This document shows positions 20,601-32,495 of a DNA stretch of 64,000 bases, one piece after another. The DNA is taken from assembly GCA_914767715.1 (NCBI GenBank), contig OU612075.1:992001-1056000 (forward strand), in the 5' to 3' direction. Each line of letters starts with the position of its first letter. Within the stretch, counting starts at the first letter, position 1. Source of the stretch: Membranipora membranacea. Lineage: Eukaryota; Bryozoa; Gymnolaemata; Cheilostomatida; Membraniporidae. The translations under genes were made by a program, and so were the position numbers. The notes beneath the pieces are model-generated. The model searched no databases, was not told the origin of the DNA, and was given only the letters and a program-made list of their open reading frames with translations.

Positions 20601-23600
20601 ACAGTTTGTCTGAATGTCATGGATTAGCCATCTACCAACAGGGTGCTCTTATCTGGTGTCTTTAGTTGGTGCTTTTGGTATTTTCAATTTTGAGCATCTA
20701 ATAGCAAAGGATGAATTTAAAACACAACTAAAAACCTCACACCTAGTCATGTACTGTACTGTGCCCACTATCATGATCAGGCTTTAAAGCCAAAACCGAA
20801 GATTCTAAATAGTCATTGGTGTTACCTCGGGTCTTCCTAGGACCAGCATACAAAAAAACTAAGGTGGTCTACTCGGATCAGACTTCAGTAGTGTACACAC
20901 ATAGACTTAATATACTGGTATGCTAATATACTAGTATATTAAGTCTATGTGTACACAGTATGTTTCAGTTATATAGAGACTGTTTGTAGATTGGTGGGAG
21001 GTTAGTGGGAAGGGAATTCTAAGCACATGATTAACTTACGAGGTAGTGAAATGGTAGGTGCTTGAATATCCACAAAACCCAGTCATTTAGAAACATAGTA
21101 AAATCCTGATCGGGACAGTGTTGCTCTATATGGGCTGCTGCTGATTTCTGAAAAAAAACATGTTTTACATATAATAATAATATAATAATAATATTAGTAC
21201 GCCTGTAAAATTTAAATGGATGTTCATTGGTTTTTGGAGGCAGCAGTAAATCAAGAGAATTGTTATAAAGCTTTGCTAAATGCAGCTTGACGTAGTATCC
21301 AATAACAATATTATTGGGTGATCTTAGTCAAAATGTCACTGAGCAAACCCTAACGTGCCCTACCCAATCTGAACAGGATTTGGTCAAGATCACAGCAAAA
21401 ATAAAACTTCTTCAGATGACATGAAATTGAAAATCACTTAAACATTTTAGAAGTGTCAAGGATTCTGGGTAGTTTATATGCAGCGGGATTTTGTTTATGG
21501 TTGAATTCGAGCACCAAAAATTTAATTGATATTTGACTCACTTGGCAGATGTCATGATCCTGCCCTAAACCCGAGCTGACAGTGATTAACTTATTTAATC
21601 CGAGGAACAAGGAGTAAGATGTATGACAGTTTTAGCTAACATCTGGAAATGTTGGTTACCGCTAGTGCCTTGGAAGTATTGTTTGAGAGGCCCAGATGGT
21701 TTTGAATATGTAAGATGTACCCAATTTACACAGACCAGGCCTGGGGGGCATAGCAGGTCTCACTCACTCAGTGAGTGAGCGATCAGATTGCGATTTCGGC
21801 TGTTTCTAATTGAAAGACCCCCCAGAGTCCATCATCCTGACATTTTAAAAAAGTGACCGACACTGACGACGACTGACTGCCACCATCTGTTATCTCATCC
21901 ACACCCATTCCAGTTAGATTTTTGCTACAGAGACAAGTTTGTTTCTGAATTTCCATTATTTTATCAGTTTGGGAGAAACTACCTGTGAATTTGAGGCCAA
22001 CATTGCATTGTGGGTAGGTTATTAAAGGGCAACCAAGGTTTCAAACAACTTCTCATTTATGGCCATTGATTAATAGCAGATTGCACCTTCTGCATGGGGA
22101 AAAAAACCAAATATAATTCGGATGATTATTCAGCCAGAATTCTTGTGAAACATTTCTTCCATCAGGTACTCAAACTCAGCTAAAAGAGAATACCACATAG
22201 CAGTTTCCTGTTCCTGTTATTATTTAGCCTGTGCTCTATAATTATTACAGCAAAGTCTTGGAACCTCCCCTAAACTGAAGTGTTACCCTGCTTAGAGTCA
22301 GCAACTACTTTGAGTTTTGCATCGCGTAATGCACAAAGCTGATGCTGCCCAGCACATTATTTGCTACCCATTAATGTATTGCCGCGAAACCTTGGTTGCC
22401 CTTTAACATGCCCTATCAGGAAGGAATCATACTTACAGCGTATCTATAGGCCAGATCTTTGAGTACAAAGCATGCAGCTATGAGAACAATTTCAGAAGGA
22501 GCTAAGAAGTAGTTACTATCCTTCATCAGCTCACATATACACCTAAATGTAGCCTGCTCATCTGCGTAATGTAACATCACGCTAGTAAACGCGTATAACA
22601 GGGGAGAAAACTACAAAACAAGAGACATGTAATATTACTATATTGGATATTAGTGACGAGTATATCATCTATAAATATATAATATATAAGGCATGAATTA
22701 CTATTTTATTGGGCATATGTCAAATAGTATGTGGTCAATTTTCAATTTCTTTATTAATTACATTATATCATAGACCTACTAATAATAAGTTTATTATTAG
22801 TAGGTCTATGCATTATATTAACTAAAAAGATGGGTATGACATCAATATTCTCTCCCCATGTGACACATGGTGTGATCCCATTATAGTATAATAGTATAAC
22901 AGTGAGAGAAGAAGAAGATCACAATTAATAGAAGCCTACTTCCTGGTCTGCTTTGTGAGGGTTGAACAAAACAAAGCATCACATGACTGTCCAAGTTGTT
23001 TCCTCTTCCTTCATTCTTTCCTAATATATAGGTACACCCTGATCATAGACAGACATTGAGATATTATACATATGTTATATAAAAGATAATATATCCACAT
23101 GTTGTGCTGCTGACGCACCTGTTGTATATGAGGATGTGTTTCTGCAATAGCATAGAGAACTCTGTGACATGCTCTAACACCTTCTACACTGAGCATATGA
23201 TGTACTCTCATCTCCTCATCCATATCTCCTATAGGTAACATCCTCTCTGGTGCGACTAACAATAACAAAGATAACCGCCATCATCATCATATCGTTGTAT
23301 CACAGCGTCACTGTATCACAGTGTCACTGTATCACAGCGTCACTGTATCACAGTGTCACTGTATCACAGTGTCACTGTATCACAGTGTCACTGTATCACA
23401 GCGTCACTGTATCACAGTGTCACTGTATCACAGTGTCACTGTATCACAGCGTCACTGTATCACAGCCTCACTGTATCACAGTGAAGCTGTGATACAGTGA
23501 CACTGTGATACAATGTCAATGTGATACAGTGAGGCTGTGATACAGTGACGCTGTATCACAGCCTCACTGTGATACCAGTGATCACTGTGATACCTCACTG

Positions 23601-26600
23601 TGATACCAGTGATCACAGTGAGGCTGTGATACAGCGTCACTGTATCACAGCCTCACTGTATCACATTGACATTGTATCACAGTGTCACTGTATCACAGTA
23701 TCACATTGACATTGTAACAATAGTTCATGTCAACAGCATTCCCAGAATGCAACTTTTGTGGTTGTATCAGGTTTGACTTATATGTTATCATTGGCCTCTC
23801 ATTGGTAATTCCTGGTTAGTGCATTGTGGTATAGTCTTTAACCTTTCGGGTGAGGCCTATCCTATGTTAGGACCTTCACAATTTTGAATCTGAACAATTA
23901 TATGTTATCTTAGTAGATTTAAGGTATCCACAACATCAAATTGATTTGCATGGTTTATGGGATGGTGGTGGGAAATTTTTAGAAATGGGACTGTTTAACC
24001 GAAACCGTCACTGTCCTCAACTTGGTCTAATTGAAGACCGATGGATATTTGATCAGAAAAGAAAACGAGGAACATGTTCCAAGGTATGGCGAGTTGTCTT
24101 CCCTGTGGGGGACTATGTAATAAAAAAATAATAAAAAGCTCAAACAACTCATATTAGGGTGTGTAGGCACTGCATCTGTGGTGGGATCCAATTAGGGGTG
24201 GTAGATTTTGGAGATAATTCATTCCTACTGACTATTCAGAAGATAGCCCTAAAAATGTGCAGCAAACAAAACATTTACATAGCCTGCAACAGAGTGACAA
24301 GCATTGATAGAAAATTTAGAAAGCTTTGTGTGGCACATTATGCAAATTACTAGAAATGGCGCACAGTCTTCCATGCCGAAAATATTTGGTGACAAGAAAC
24401 AAGCAGAATGAAAACTGAATCAATTATTATTGCGCTTATTTATTGACCTAGCATTGCCTTCGGCCACTAAGAGTTGGCCTCACCCAGAATTGTTTCGGGA
24501 CGAAATGCAAAAATTTATCCTAAATCCAATGACAACTAATCTGGTGAAGGACTATCACATGAATCATCTAACAGTGTTTCCAGTGGAGCCCATCTTGTTA
24601 TATTAGGTGACAAACCAGGAAAAAATGAGTTTTTCAAAAACCAGATAGTATAAGATCCAAGAGACTCTTGTTGAGGCAATATTATCCCCGCTACCAATTA
24701 TTTGTCAAATGTCATGGTTTCAAACCAATTTGGATTTTATATTGAAAGCAAAATCCAGAGAGATTCTTGGACAACCAATGATAGACCTCCGCGCTCACCA
24801 CAGCAACACACATATGTCACAATTACAACAATAGGACGACATGCACAGGTTAACATAATGCGCCCCTCATCATTCACAGGATAAAGGTTGTTAAGCAAAA
24901 CCAACAGTGAAAAATTTGAGAGCCACAACCAAAGATTCAAAAAATTCGGCTTTGCTCAAAAACTCTATTCTCTGTGATTGGAGAGATCAACAGACTAGAT
25001 TTTTTACTGGCTTCACACTTCACTCAACACAACAGGCTTGTACAGGTAATACAGTAAATGTGCAGCCCTGTACAAGTCATACAGTACTTGTCGAGGTTAT
25101 ACAGTATTTGTAAAGCCTTGTGCAGGTTATACAGTACTTTTAATGGTAGGTTAAACAAAACAGAAATGGTACAAACGCTCTTACATGTCACATAAATCCG
25201 AACTTTTACTGGAAAAGACAGATTCCCTCATCATGTTAATTACATATAGTGGTTACAGTCATAAAGGTGAGAATTATAAACTAACAGCACAGAGAAGACA
25301 ACTCCACCATTGCTTGGAGTAAAATTATAATTAATATGATGATACGTCTGGCCACCCATAATTAATGTCTGATCTATTTTAGATGATGGATTAGGAAAAA
25401 TCGGTTATAATACGGTTTCGTTTGATAAAAAATGCCAAGAAAATGCATAAAAAAGCATTTTATTTTGCATATTTTTTACATTAGGCTCAAGATAATCGGT
25501 AGCGGTCATTCAGATCAAAGCATGAATCAGGTGTGGTCTTGGTTGTGTGGTTTACTGGAAAGCTTAGGAACAATGATTCTGGGCACTATCACAGTTATAT
25601 ATAGCTGGGGAAATATATAGCTGGGGAATATAATATATTCCCCAGCTATATATAACTGTGATAGTGCCCAGAATCATTGTTATATTATTATATTATTGGC
25701 TTGGGTGCCACTTATAATAATAATGTTTACACTATTTAGTCTGATGACGAAGACATGGCCAACATCCAGTCGTTTTCCCCATTTTTCGTCTAGCAAAACA
25801 TTTGCTGACTGAAAACAACATTGCTCAGTGATTCCGTTTTTATTCTAAACAGCGTATCCAGGGTAAGTTTACCAGAAGAATGTAGATATGACGTTCCCTA
25901 TCTTATGCCAATCTACACATCGCTATCAGTTATATACTGTGATAGTGGCACAGTTCAGTAGAAATACGTCCATAGACGGGCTGATTAGCATTTTCATACA
26001 TGACACACATCAGTGTAACAATTTTAAATTCTGTGCCAGAATATTACCAGAGACTATAGATATATCTATAGTCTCTGATATTACCACTGTTGCTACATCC
26101 TCGAAATTTGTAATCCTGTTTTTAGTTTAACCTTGTACAGGTCTTCATTTACAGAACACTGTTCACCATTTCAATCACAAGGAAGCCGACCAATATCTAA
26201 TAGCAACCATAAATATTACACTATTGAAGAGAAACTGTTTTGGATTCTAGCTTTCGTCATTTTTGCCTACAGAAATTTAATTGCACCAAATCACGGAATA
26301 ATATATTGTCAACCCTGTAACTACACAGGAATGAAATTTCAGAATCCCATTTTTTTCTGCAGACTCTCTGATGTGCACAGAAAAGGAATATCTAAGGTTT
26401 TTCAACTTCTTAGTCGGTCTTTGACATTATTTAGGCCCGAGGGACTACAAAACTTCCTGGCATAATACAATTCTAGGTCAGGTAGCTAAACTTATGTTGG
26501 TGGTGACCTTGTGTTGGCTGGGCCAGGATATTGATTTACATGAGATAGGTGAGGAGGACCACGTTGTCATGTTTAAGTCAAGGTCACCACCTCAAGTGAG

Positions 26601-29600
26601 GGATAAAGTGACAGCGACTGATTTCTTTTTTAATATTATAAGTACTTTTTTAAACCCCTAATATCATGAATTTTCAGTTCTGATTCTGCAGTAAAAAACG
26701 TTAGTAACTCAGCTCTCTTATGTATAGCAAACAACCCCTGAGTCTACAAAAAGTTTAGCTAACCAAATGGACACTGTAATGTGGGATAGTATATTTTCAG
26801 CTACATCTCCTTATAAAATGTGAATTAATCACTATTTCCGTCAGGTTTAATCCTCTTATGACTTATAAAGGCTAATCCTCACCGTTAGCGAACTTGCTGG
26901 CGTACATCTGGAATGTCTCATCCACTATTTTCTCGATAGTTTTACAAGTAAGCAACGTCCAGAGATGAGTGCGCGAGTCGTGGTCCACTGGTAACTCATT
27001 ATTTCTGAGCAGAGGCTTCACCTTCCTCACATCTTTGTATTGTTTTATCAGGCCGTGTACGGCATCAATGGAGAAACTGGTTGTCCTGCGCAAAAGAAAA
27101 TCAGATCATGGTAATTTGATGCAAATCTATGGACCTTATTCATAGCATTGCATTAAATATGCATTTCCTGAAGCCACTCGGTTCTCCATCTAGGTAATAT
27201 GATGTAGTTACCTCATGACCATCATCTGTGAGGACTAAATTAGCTGCAATGAGATGTAAATTACATTGCTGTATGGAAGCCTCTTGCGATGATGAAACTG
27301 GCCGGGTTTCAGGTACGATTCTGGTAACAAATGGGGTTGATAGCAAGAGATGAAAGGAAATGCATGTCATATCCACCACCGGCAAAGATATGGTAAGAGA
27401 AAAGCCATTACTGGATTCATCATGAAGTTAACCAGGTATAAAATAACACATTTATGGTATGTATCATGCTTAGTTACATGTGGTGGTAACACCACCATCA
27501 GAAGGTATAGAGACAAAGAGGATTCAATGAAGGACAATTGGCCAGACAATCTAATCAGTCAGACCAGCCAGTAACAGAATAAGTGATTAGGTACATTACT
27601 GGTACAGCCCGCTTATTGTCTGGATTTTATGCAGGTGGTTTTGAGAATGATACTATAAGGGTTTGAGAATAAAATTGCTCTTTACCCAGCTTTAGTTAGC
27701 CCAGTGCAATCGACTGAAGTGCTAAAAATAAATAGAATAAGAAATGCAGACGTGATCTTCACCATGCTATCACATGCAATGGTGCAATAATACTTATAAA
27801 TCTTATATAACCTATAAATCTTATATATCGGATACGGAAACTTTTAATGTAACAACACTGTAAAAATCGAACGGCCAATTAATCAGTGATATTTCCAGAT
27901 GACAAGCAAAAGTCAGTATCATATACCCAATGTGGCATAAAAAACTTAATTTCCCTTTTTTTTTACATTTTTTATTCAATATTGATATGGATATTAAATT
28001 TGAGATTATATTGGTAAACGATTTTGATAAATTTGCGATTTGTCACAACATATGTTAACATGTCAATTGTCACCACTCGGTCGGTGTGGTCACTGTGTGC
28101 TGGAAGCCTAGACATATATAATATATGATATTAAAATATATATATGTCTATGGACACAGTCCTGGTATCGGTGACCAGGTGTGTCATATTGTGGTCAAGG
28201 AGATGAGAATTTACTACCAACTGGTATCACAGTAAGAAATCTAATTGGATCTGATCAGAGAAGGCGTGACAGAGCCAGACCATATCTTATGTAACTCTGG
28301 AGACATAAGAGTTTAATGCGCAGACAGATATTGAGATAATAATGGTTAATATGCAGGAGTGTTCTATGTCAACTCACTTCAAACGAATAACAGCCTTGTC
28401 AGATAATCGCTCTTGTTTCTAAGATTTCAGTTACTAGGCTGCTTTGTCTGAATACGACTATATTGTAATCAGTGTTAGAAATCAGACAGTGATCTCTGCA
28501 TGGAGTATGTTTGATTGATTAGATCAGGGAGTCTTGTTGAGATAATTGGGATAGGACAGGACAACGACTTATTGCTGAGTACTGAGAACTGAGTAGGTAG
28601 TAGGATACCCTAACCTAACTCTGTGAACTTATGTCCTACAGTGATCTCTAAAAGAAGGCAACATACAGTGATCTCTTGAATTAAACAAGGCGACCACATG
28701 AGTAGGAAGTGATATCGATATCACCTACCCCATTGTAAAGCTTGTTGGTTGCACACTCTGACTTGAGGTTAAATAAAAATATTAAGAGACAAAGGGTGTA
28801 TGTGTCATACATAGTTAGCTCAGGTTGACAACAAAGACTATCTCCTCTCAAGAGGTCAGTGACAGCCGTCAGCAGAACTCAGACAAAGACATGTCATGAC
28901 ACATAATGAGGAACTTTGGGTCAAGTTTCACTTTCACAGTGATTGATAAGTAATATGGACTTTGATTTAGCAGCAGCAGCAGATGTTTTTGTAGATTAAG
29001 GTTACAAGAAATGAGTGTCAGATATGTGATGATAATGTGAAATTTTTTAAATATAAAGTTTTATGTGTTTGGCCAGCCCAGATTGTTACAAAATACCATG
29101 GATAGACTATGGAACAAACTGTCTAGTGAACGAACAATAAATTGGGAGTGATTGTTTTGATAAAGTTCTCTCTATTTGACCAAGAAATCGTGCTGGCCTA
29201 TTAGATCAGATTAACTTTGGAGTAAACATAGCATTGAGTGATTTTGTGAACAACAGTGACATTACAGATGTTATAGATTGGGCGGAGGGGGGGGGGGTTA
29301 TTGTTAACTGCTGCTAAACTCATGATACCCAAAATAACAAAGAAATTCAAGAGGCAACAGCAAAAAAGGCATAAATATATGACTTAGCACAAGACTGGTT
29401 ACCTTGTTTCGAAAGGTCCCAGGGACCTATTTTGACACCAAAAAGCTCTACCAACTCTGATTTTGCATTTCCTTGATCATCAAACGCACAGACTGAAGTA
29501 TTCAATATGCAATGCAGCGGCTGCAGCGACTGACAGTCCATAAACATCATAACTAGAGGAGGACACACAAATTGTATTTGGATTAAAACTGGGCCAGACC

Positions 29601-30870
29601 TTTCTAGCTATGCAAATTATTTCATCTGTGCAAATGCTTAGTTCCCCATTGCCGATGATCAGAACCTACCTTTCTTTGTCATGTTGCGTATTTGGAGACA
29701 AACTCTCATGAACAGCTATATGCTGTTCAATAAGAGTTAATTCAGCTTGCCATTTTTCTTCACACACATATCTTGGATCAAACTTAAAGATCTTTGTAGT
29801 CCTAAGTAAGCCAGCTCTTAATCCTAAAAACTCCGGCATCAGTTGTTTGGTGATGTTTCACAGTTTTAAAGTGCTAGTTACGATTTGAACGGATGGATGC
29901 AAAAAGCCAGAGACTATATATCGTGATACTCCTGCTGATAGATAGATTTCAGCTCATGTAGTTCAAGGTGGAAAGTCGTTCTCAGATGGTTGACAAGAAC
30001 TTAAATGCATTATCAACTAGCTACACACAAATCCGGCATAACCAACCAATATTCTAATCTAAACAGTTCGTATTGAAATATACAACAGTGCAAGAGATCA
30101 TTGCACCAAACTACACAGAGTAGCAATGTGGTTGTTGATTGGTTTGCAATGAGGTGTGGGGTTTTTTCTTACAAGGTGTCACATGACTTCTAAATGTCAA
30201 TGTGACTTTGAGTGAGCCAATGAGGGTGATTGATGAGTGAAAGGACTGTATATATGATTGGCCAATGGGATGCATGCATACCTATGAGGTGAGTAACACC
30301 CTCTATTTATAGATAAAGTGAAAGGCAGACAGGCTACATATCAAGAGGGTACAACTTCAAAGTGTTAGGATTAGAGATGGGTAAATTACTTGATGATCAC
30401 GTTGCATAACCTTGATGCGCAGCCGAACATTTAAAATTGACAACCATGAACTTATCTTTTAAAAACATCGAAATGAGCTTAGCAGCAATGTAAGCACTAT
30501 AGGAACACTCCTGTAACCCTAGTTTATGTGCTCAAACACTCCCCAAGTTCTTGGCAGTAGCTTTTCATTATCAACCACGTTCGGATCATGTTGGCAAAGA
30601 TGTGGTTGATAAAGAGATTTCACTACTAGCGACCCAGACAACATTCCCATATCATTACTGATATTACACATATTGTCAACAATGAGGTACCATTCAAACC
30701 CAAAGAGCAAGAAAACCTAGAAATGGCCCGGACTTATATATACTATCAGTGACTTACTTGGAGCCTTTAGCCAATGATTGTGAGGCGAATGATGTGTCTA
30801 GAAGATGACCTTCCATTTGCTCAGTATCCACATACTCCTTGTTCATTCTCCCTAGATCCAGTCGAGTCAT
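14669..30870 (-). CDS. TBC1D24: TBC1D24-like TBC and TLDc domain protein, complete
   Basis: TBC1D24 proteins pair a Rab-GAP-like TBC fold with a TLDc domain and act in synaptic and endosomal vesicle trafficking and oxidative stress resistance. Predicted coding exons in order: 30758-30870, 26883-27085, 23119-23255, 22437-22610, 21040-21147, 20389-20479, 19714-19814, 18268-18356, 17552-17676, 16179-16348, 15287-15520, 14669-14788. All phases agree: 554 aa against about 559 in human. The TBC part spans roughly residues 60-330 (HTLW-like RTHLWTLL; LNDWVLWIFKHLPFHYL; VRIIDCYLVEGYKVLFRVAL) and the TLDc part roughly 385-554 (RVFTTNEHGYSLKTLYEK, GPTLIVLRT, FGAYCGTDW, FFGCGQSFVFKIYP, MFQAGDRNVMMIGGGDGCAL, RCDTFANDPL). 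The Arg- and Gln-finger motifs of active TBC GAPs are not evident, as in known TBC1D24. The start at 30870 is the first ATG after an in-frame TAA and its exon ends in the phase the next exon needs; that first exon is the least certain. Convergent with IFT80. Confidence 0.93.
15036..15090 (+). mobile_element. Fragment related to the TTAA MITE
   Basis: Begins TTAAAGGGCAATTAGGGTTT and continues with a diverged AACAAGTTCTCA and ATAGCAG, parallel to the start of 22022-22406. The other end was not found, so it looks like a decayed partial copy in a TBC1D24-like intron. Confidence 0.5.
15684..15802. repeat. Three successive CACAGAGTAAGGATAT palindromes
   Basis: Three near-perfect palindromes stand in a row, each an arm CACAGAGTAAGGATAT folded on its reverse complement, separated by 7-base spacers that are themselves reverse complements (atattgt, acaatat). 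Related palindromes occur at 20098-20138, 36305-36340 and 49035-49087. It lies in a TBC1D24-like intron. Confidence 0.85.
16887..16930. mobile_element. Micro-palindrome element E4 (30 bp) with 7-bp duplication
   Basis: Positions 16894-16923 are a perfect 30-bp palindrome, arm CAGAGACTATAGATA plus its exact reverse complement. Flanks GTATAAT at 16887-16893 and 16924-16930 are identical direct repeats. The identical 30 bp occurs at 26048-26077 with a different 7-bp duplication. Confidence 0.85.
17182..17260 (+). repeat. 11-bp tandem repeat, about 7 copies
   Basis: Unit ACCCCACCGTT (variant ACCTCACCGTT) repeats in a TBC1D24-like intron. It is GC-rich against its AT-rich surroundings. Confidence 0.8.
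20098..20138. repeat. Palindrome of the CACAGAGTAAG family
   Basis: ATAGTATCACGGAGTAAG folds onto CTTACTATGTGATACTAT with few mismatches and a short centre. It is a diverged relative of the palindromes at 15684 and 49035. It lies in a TBC1D24-like intron. Confidence 0.7.
20211..20342. repeat. Degenerate 17-18 bp tandem repeat
   Basis: About seven imperfect units resembling AATGCAGCTTTCAGTGC lie in the TBC1D24-like intron just downstream of the exon at 20389-20479. The minus-strand open frame here, rich in SC and ESC residues, is a by-product of the repeat. Confidence 0.65.
20892..20957. mobile_element. Micro-palindrome element E6 with 8-bp duplication
   Basis: Positions 20900-20949 (50 bp) have arms CATAGACTTAATATACT and reverse complement around a loop of about 16 bases. 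Direct repeats TGTACACA flank it at 20892-20899 and 20950-20957. The arm start resembles that of the element at 22769 (CATAGACCTACT). Confidence 0.75.
21743..21823. mobile_element. Shortened MITE (copy 2 of 392-612 family)
   Basis: Starts with a G-run and ends with GCTGTTTCTAATTGAAAG plus a C-run, matching the right terminus of 392-612. The left inverted terminus is mostly lost. The interior holds CACTCACTCAGTGAGTGAG. Confidence 0.6.
22022..22406 (-). mobile_element. 385-bp TTAA-flanked MITE (copy 2)
   Basis: Reverse-orientation copy of 8071-8455, same length, same termini AGGGCAACCAAGG, flanked by TTAA. It ends 30 bp from the donor of the TBC1D24-like exon 22437-22610, so it inserted very close to a splice site without disturbing it. 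Confidence 0.85.
22761..22818. mobile_element. Micro-palindrome element E7 (42 bp) with 8-bp duplication
   Basis: Positions 22769-22810 are a near-perfect palindrome, arm CATAGACCTACTAATAATAA. Identical direct repeats CATTATAT lie at 22761-22768 and 22811-22818. Confidence 0.8.
23296..23720. repeat. 16-bp minisatellite with internal inversion
   Basis: Unit CACTGTATCACAGTGT (variants AGCG, AGCC) repeats about 12 times on one strand (23296-23480) and then continues with units in the opposite orientation, switching back near 23630. The unit is itself nearly palindromic, so the block can fold on itself. It starts about 40 bp from the acceptor of the TBC1D24-like exon 23119-23255. Confidence 0.85.
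25030..25140 (+). repeat. Degenerate tandem repeat, unit about 34-36 bp with half-units
   Basis: Repeated TTGTACAGGTAATACAGTA-like segments (CTTGT.CAGGT..ATACAGTA) recur four times with drift. Confidence 0.6.
25569..25681. repeat. Long perfect hairpin, 44-bp arms
   Basis: Left arm 25569-25612 (starts AACAATGATTCTGGGCACTA, ends GCTGGGGAA) is the exact reverse complement of right arm 25638-25681. The 25-base spacer holds a further partial copy of ATATATAGCTGGGGAA. No mismatches were seen across the arms. Confidence 0.9.
26041..26084. mobile_element. Micro-palindrome element E5 (30 bp), second copy of E4
   Basis: Positions 26048-26077 are base-for-base identical to 16894-16923. The flanks here are ATATTAC at 26041-26047 and 26078-26084, a direct repeat unrelated to the one at the other locus. 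Confidence 0.85.
27086..30757. other. First intron of the TBC1D24-like gene; no exon recognised
   Basis: A 3.7-kb stretch without convincing coding sequence. Near 28110-28155 an imperfect palindrome with TAGACATATAT arms resembles the E6/E7 group but lacks a clear flanking duplication; a 16-bp palindrome GTGATATCGATATCAC lies at about 28711. Confidence 0.45.
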
Positions 30871-31926
30871 TATGATATATAGATGGCAGCTCAGTGGTGG
30901 CCGTCTAAGTGAGTATTATATGCAGTCAGCTAGTCAGTATAGCTTTATGACAGTAGATTGTCTTCCTTGGGCTTATTTTTCTCTGTTGATCTTATATTTT
31001 GTTGTTGTATCACCGGGACAAGAAATAAATTTGCTCATGCAGAGAAAAAGTTCAGTTTGAAAATGCTGGTATAGTGACGTTGTCGTAAATGATTGATATA
31101 TATTATATAATCCAGACTGCAGCAGTAGGCGACACTGTCAGTGAGGATCCCTGAGGCGTTTAACCGGGGATGGCTCCGGGGCTGTAGTGCTCTTTGCAGA
31201 AGGTAGCCAATAAGTGCATCGTCTACAATATAAGAGTAAAAGTTGATAGTATTGCCGTTTACAGTAAGGGGAGGGTATCAGACCACCCCACATCGCGGTG
31301 ATGGACAGTAAAAGAACTCAAGCCGCAACACAATTGTTTGATATGATGCTTCTCAGTACTAAGCTTCAGATGTTGTGCCGCTTTTGGTTTGTAAACTCCA
31401 AACTCAAACTCCTTGTTTTGTGTCTTTGGTAAGGACGTCTGTAATATGCATGCGTTTGCGATGCTATTATGATTATGTGTTGTGAGGGGATCCAGGAAGG
31501 ACTGTCAGATCGGTATAGCTGGGGCTGCGACATTAACTGAATATCTTGCTCTGGAATGGTTAAATGGCACACAAAATTGGAAGGAGAGAAAAATTTACTT
31601 TATTTAGGGATGGCCACTTTATCATTCTAGTACAGTTAATTAACAAGGGGCACACAACTTCAATTTATAGTGATTGTACAGTGTTACACTGCTACAATCT
31701 GTCAAAGCTGTCAAAACAGGAAGATCGGGACATAGCTCCCTGGTTGAAACAACTACTGACTGGTAATGATCCCGTACAGTGAGCCCCTCTATCAGTTTAC
31801 AATGATACCTGATACCGTTAAACCCCTTGATGTGTAATACAGCTCAGTAGCTAACTCTGTCATTATCACATACTGAGTTTGAGTGTTTATACATTCCTAC
31901 AACTTCAGACTTGAGAATGTAGCCCT

Positions 31927-31981
31927 GTTCACACGGCCACGGCCAAAAAAAACCAAAACCTGTGGCCGTGTGAACAGGGCT
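31927..31981. repeat. Hairpin with 20-bp arms, possible solo terminal inverted repeats
   Basis: AGCCCTGTTCACACGGCCAC at the left pairs exactly with its reverse complement at the right around an A/C-rich loop. The motif looks like the end of a DNA transposon, but no clear flanking duplication is visible. Confidence 0.65.
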
Positions 31982-32327
31982 AATGAGAATGCGGTCTACG
32001 ATTAATCTCGCTTATCCTCAGATCCTGTTGTTAATACTAATGAATACCAGCTAAAGTCTATCTATGGAAACAAACAGTAAAACCAAGAATTCAATATCTG
32101 AAAATACTTTTCTTAGTACTAATTATAGCTGGCAGCCATATTGGCAGCATTCAAACAAATCCTATTACATCAGAGAACGAAAACAGATCAATAATCTCTC
32201 CGTACGCAGCAGAATAACAACCAATAAATCGGCAATAATATGTGCCTAGCTAGTATCATCTCCATTTAACAGTCTTGTTTTGAGGTATGTTATACGAAAG
32301 CTAGCTATAATACCCTAGAGTAAAAGA

Positions 32328-32495
32328 AGGAGGAAAAGTTTGCCTTTTTGCACAGGCTTGATACCATGAACAGAAACATTTACTCACCATCTTAATTTTA
32401 TTATATGATATCCCATCTGAGCTCCGCAAACCGATGCTAGCTGGCGTTAAGTCACCCCCAAACTAGCTAAACTAAACTCTAGCTAAAAGTCACAC
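32328..32495. repeat. Dispersed repeat (related to 3284-3450)
   Basis: Shares ordered blocks with the IFT80-intron copy: GGAGGAAAAGTTTGC, TTGCACAGGCT and TAAGTCACCCCCAAAC. Confidence 0.5.

Larger units (their letters stand above)
23721..26882. other. TBC1D24-like intron sequence without recognised gene
   Basis: Only short open frames occur (for example plus-strand 23946-24131 and 24159-24353) with no domain I recognise; codon runs are interrupted and they look like chance or decayed transposon sequence. Within it are a degenerate tandem repeat (25030-25140), a large hairpin (25569-25681) and a micro-palindrome (26048). Confidence 0.45.

Noticed and set aside
23296-23720. CRISPR-like array of short repeats
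   Set aside because: The units are contiguous without unique spacers, and the genome is eukaryotic; it is a minisatellite.
23946-24353. Two adjacent plus-strand frames that might be a decayed transposase
   Set aside because: No catalytic motif or family resemblance could be pointed out, and no terminal repeats bound the stretch.
29347-29568. Minus-strand 73-codon frame in the first TBC1D24-like intron as a possible exon
   Set aside because: Does not resemble the family N-terminus, and exon 30758-30870 joins 26883-27085 in exactly the needed phase without it.
31927-31981. Complete hAT-type MITE
   Set aside because: The arms look transposon-like, but no 8-bp flanking duplication could be found, so only a hairpin repeat is reported.
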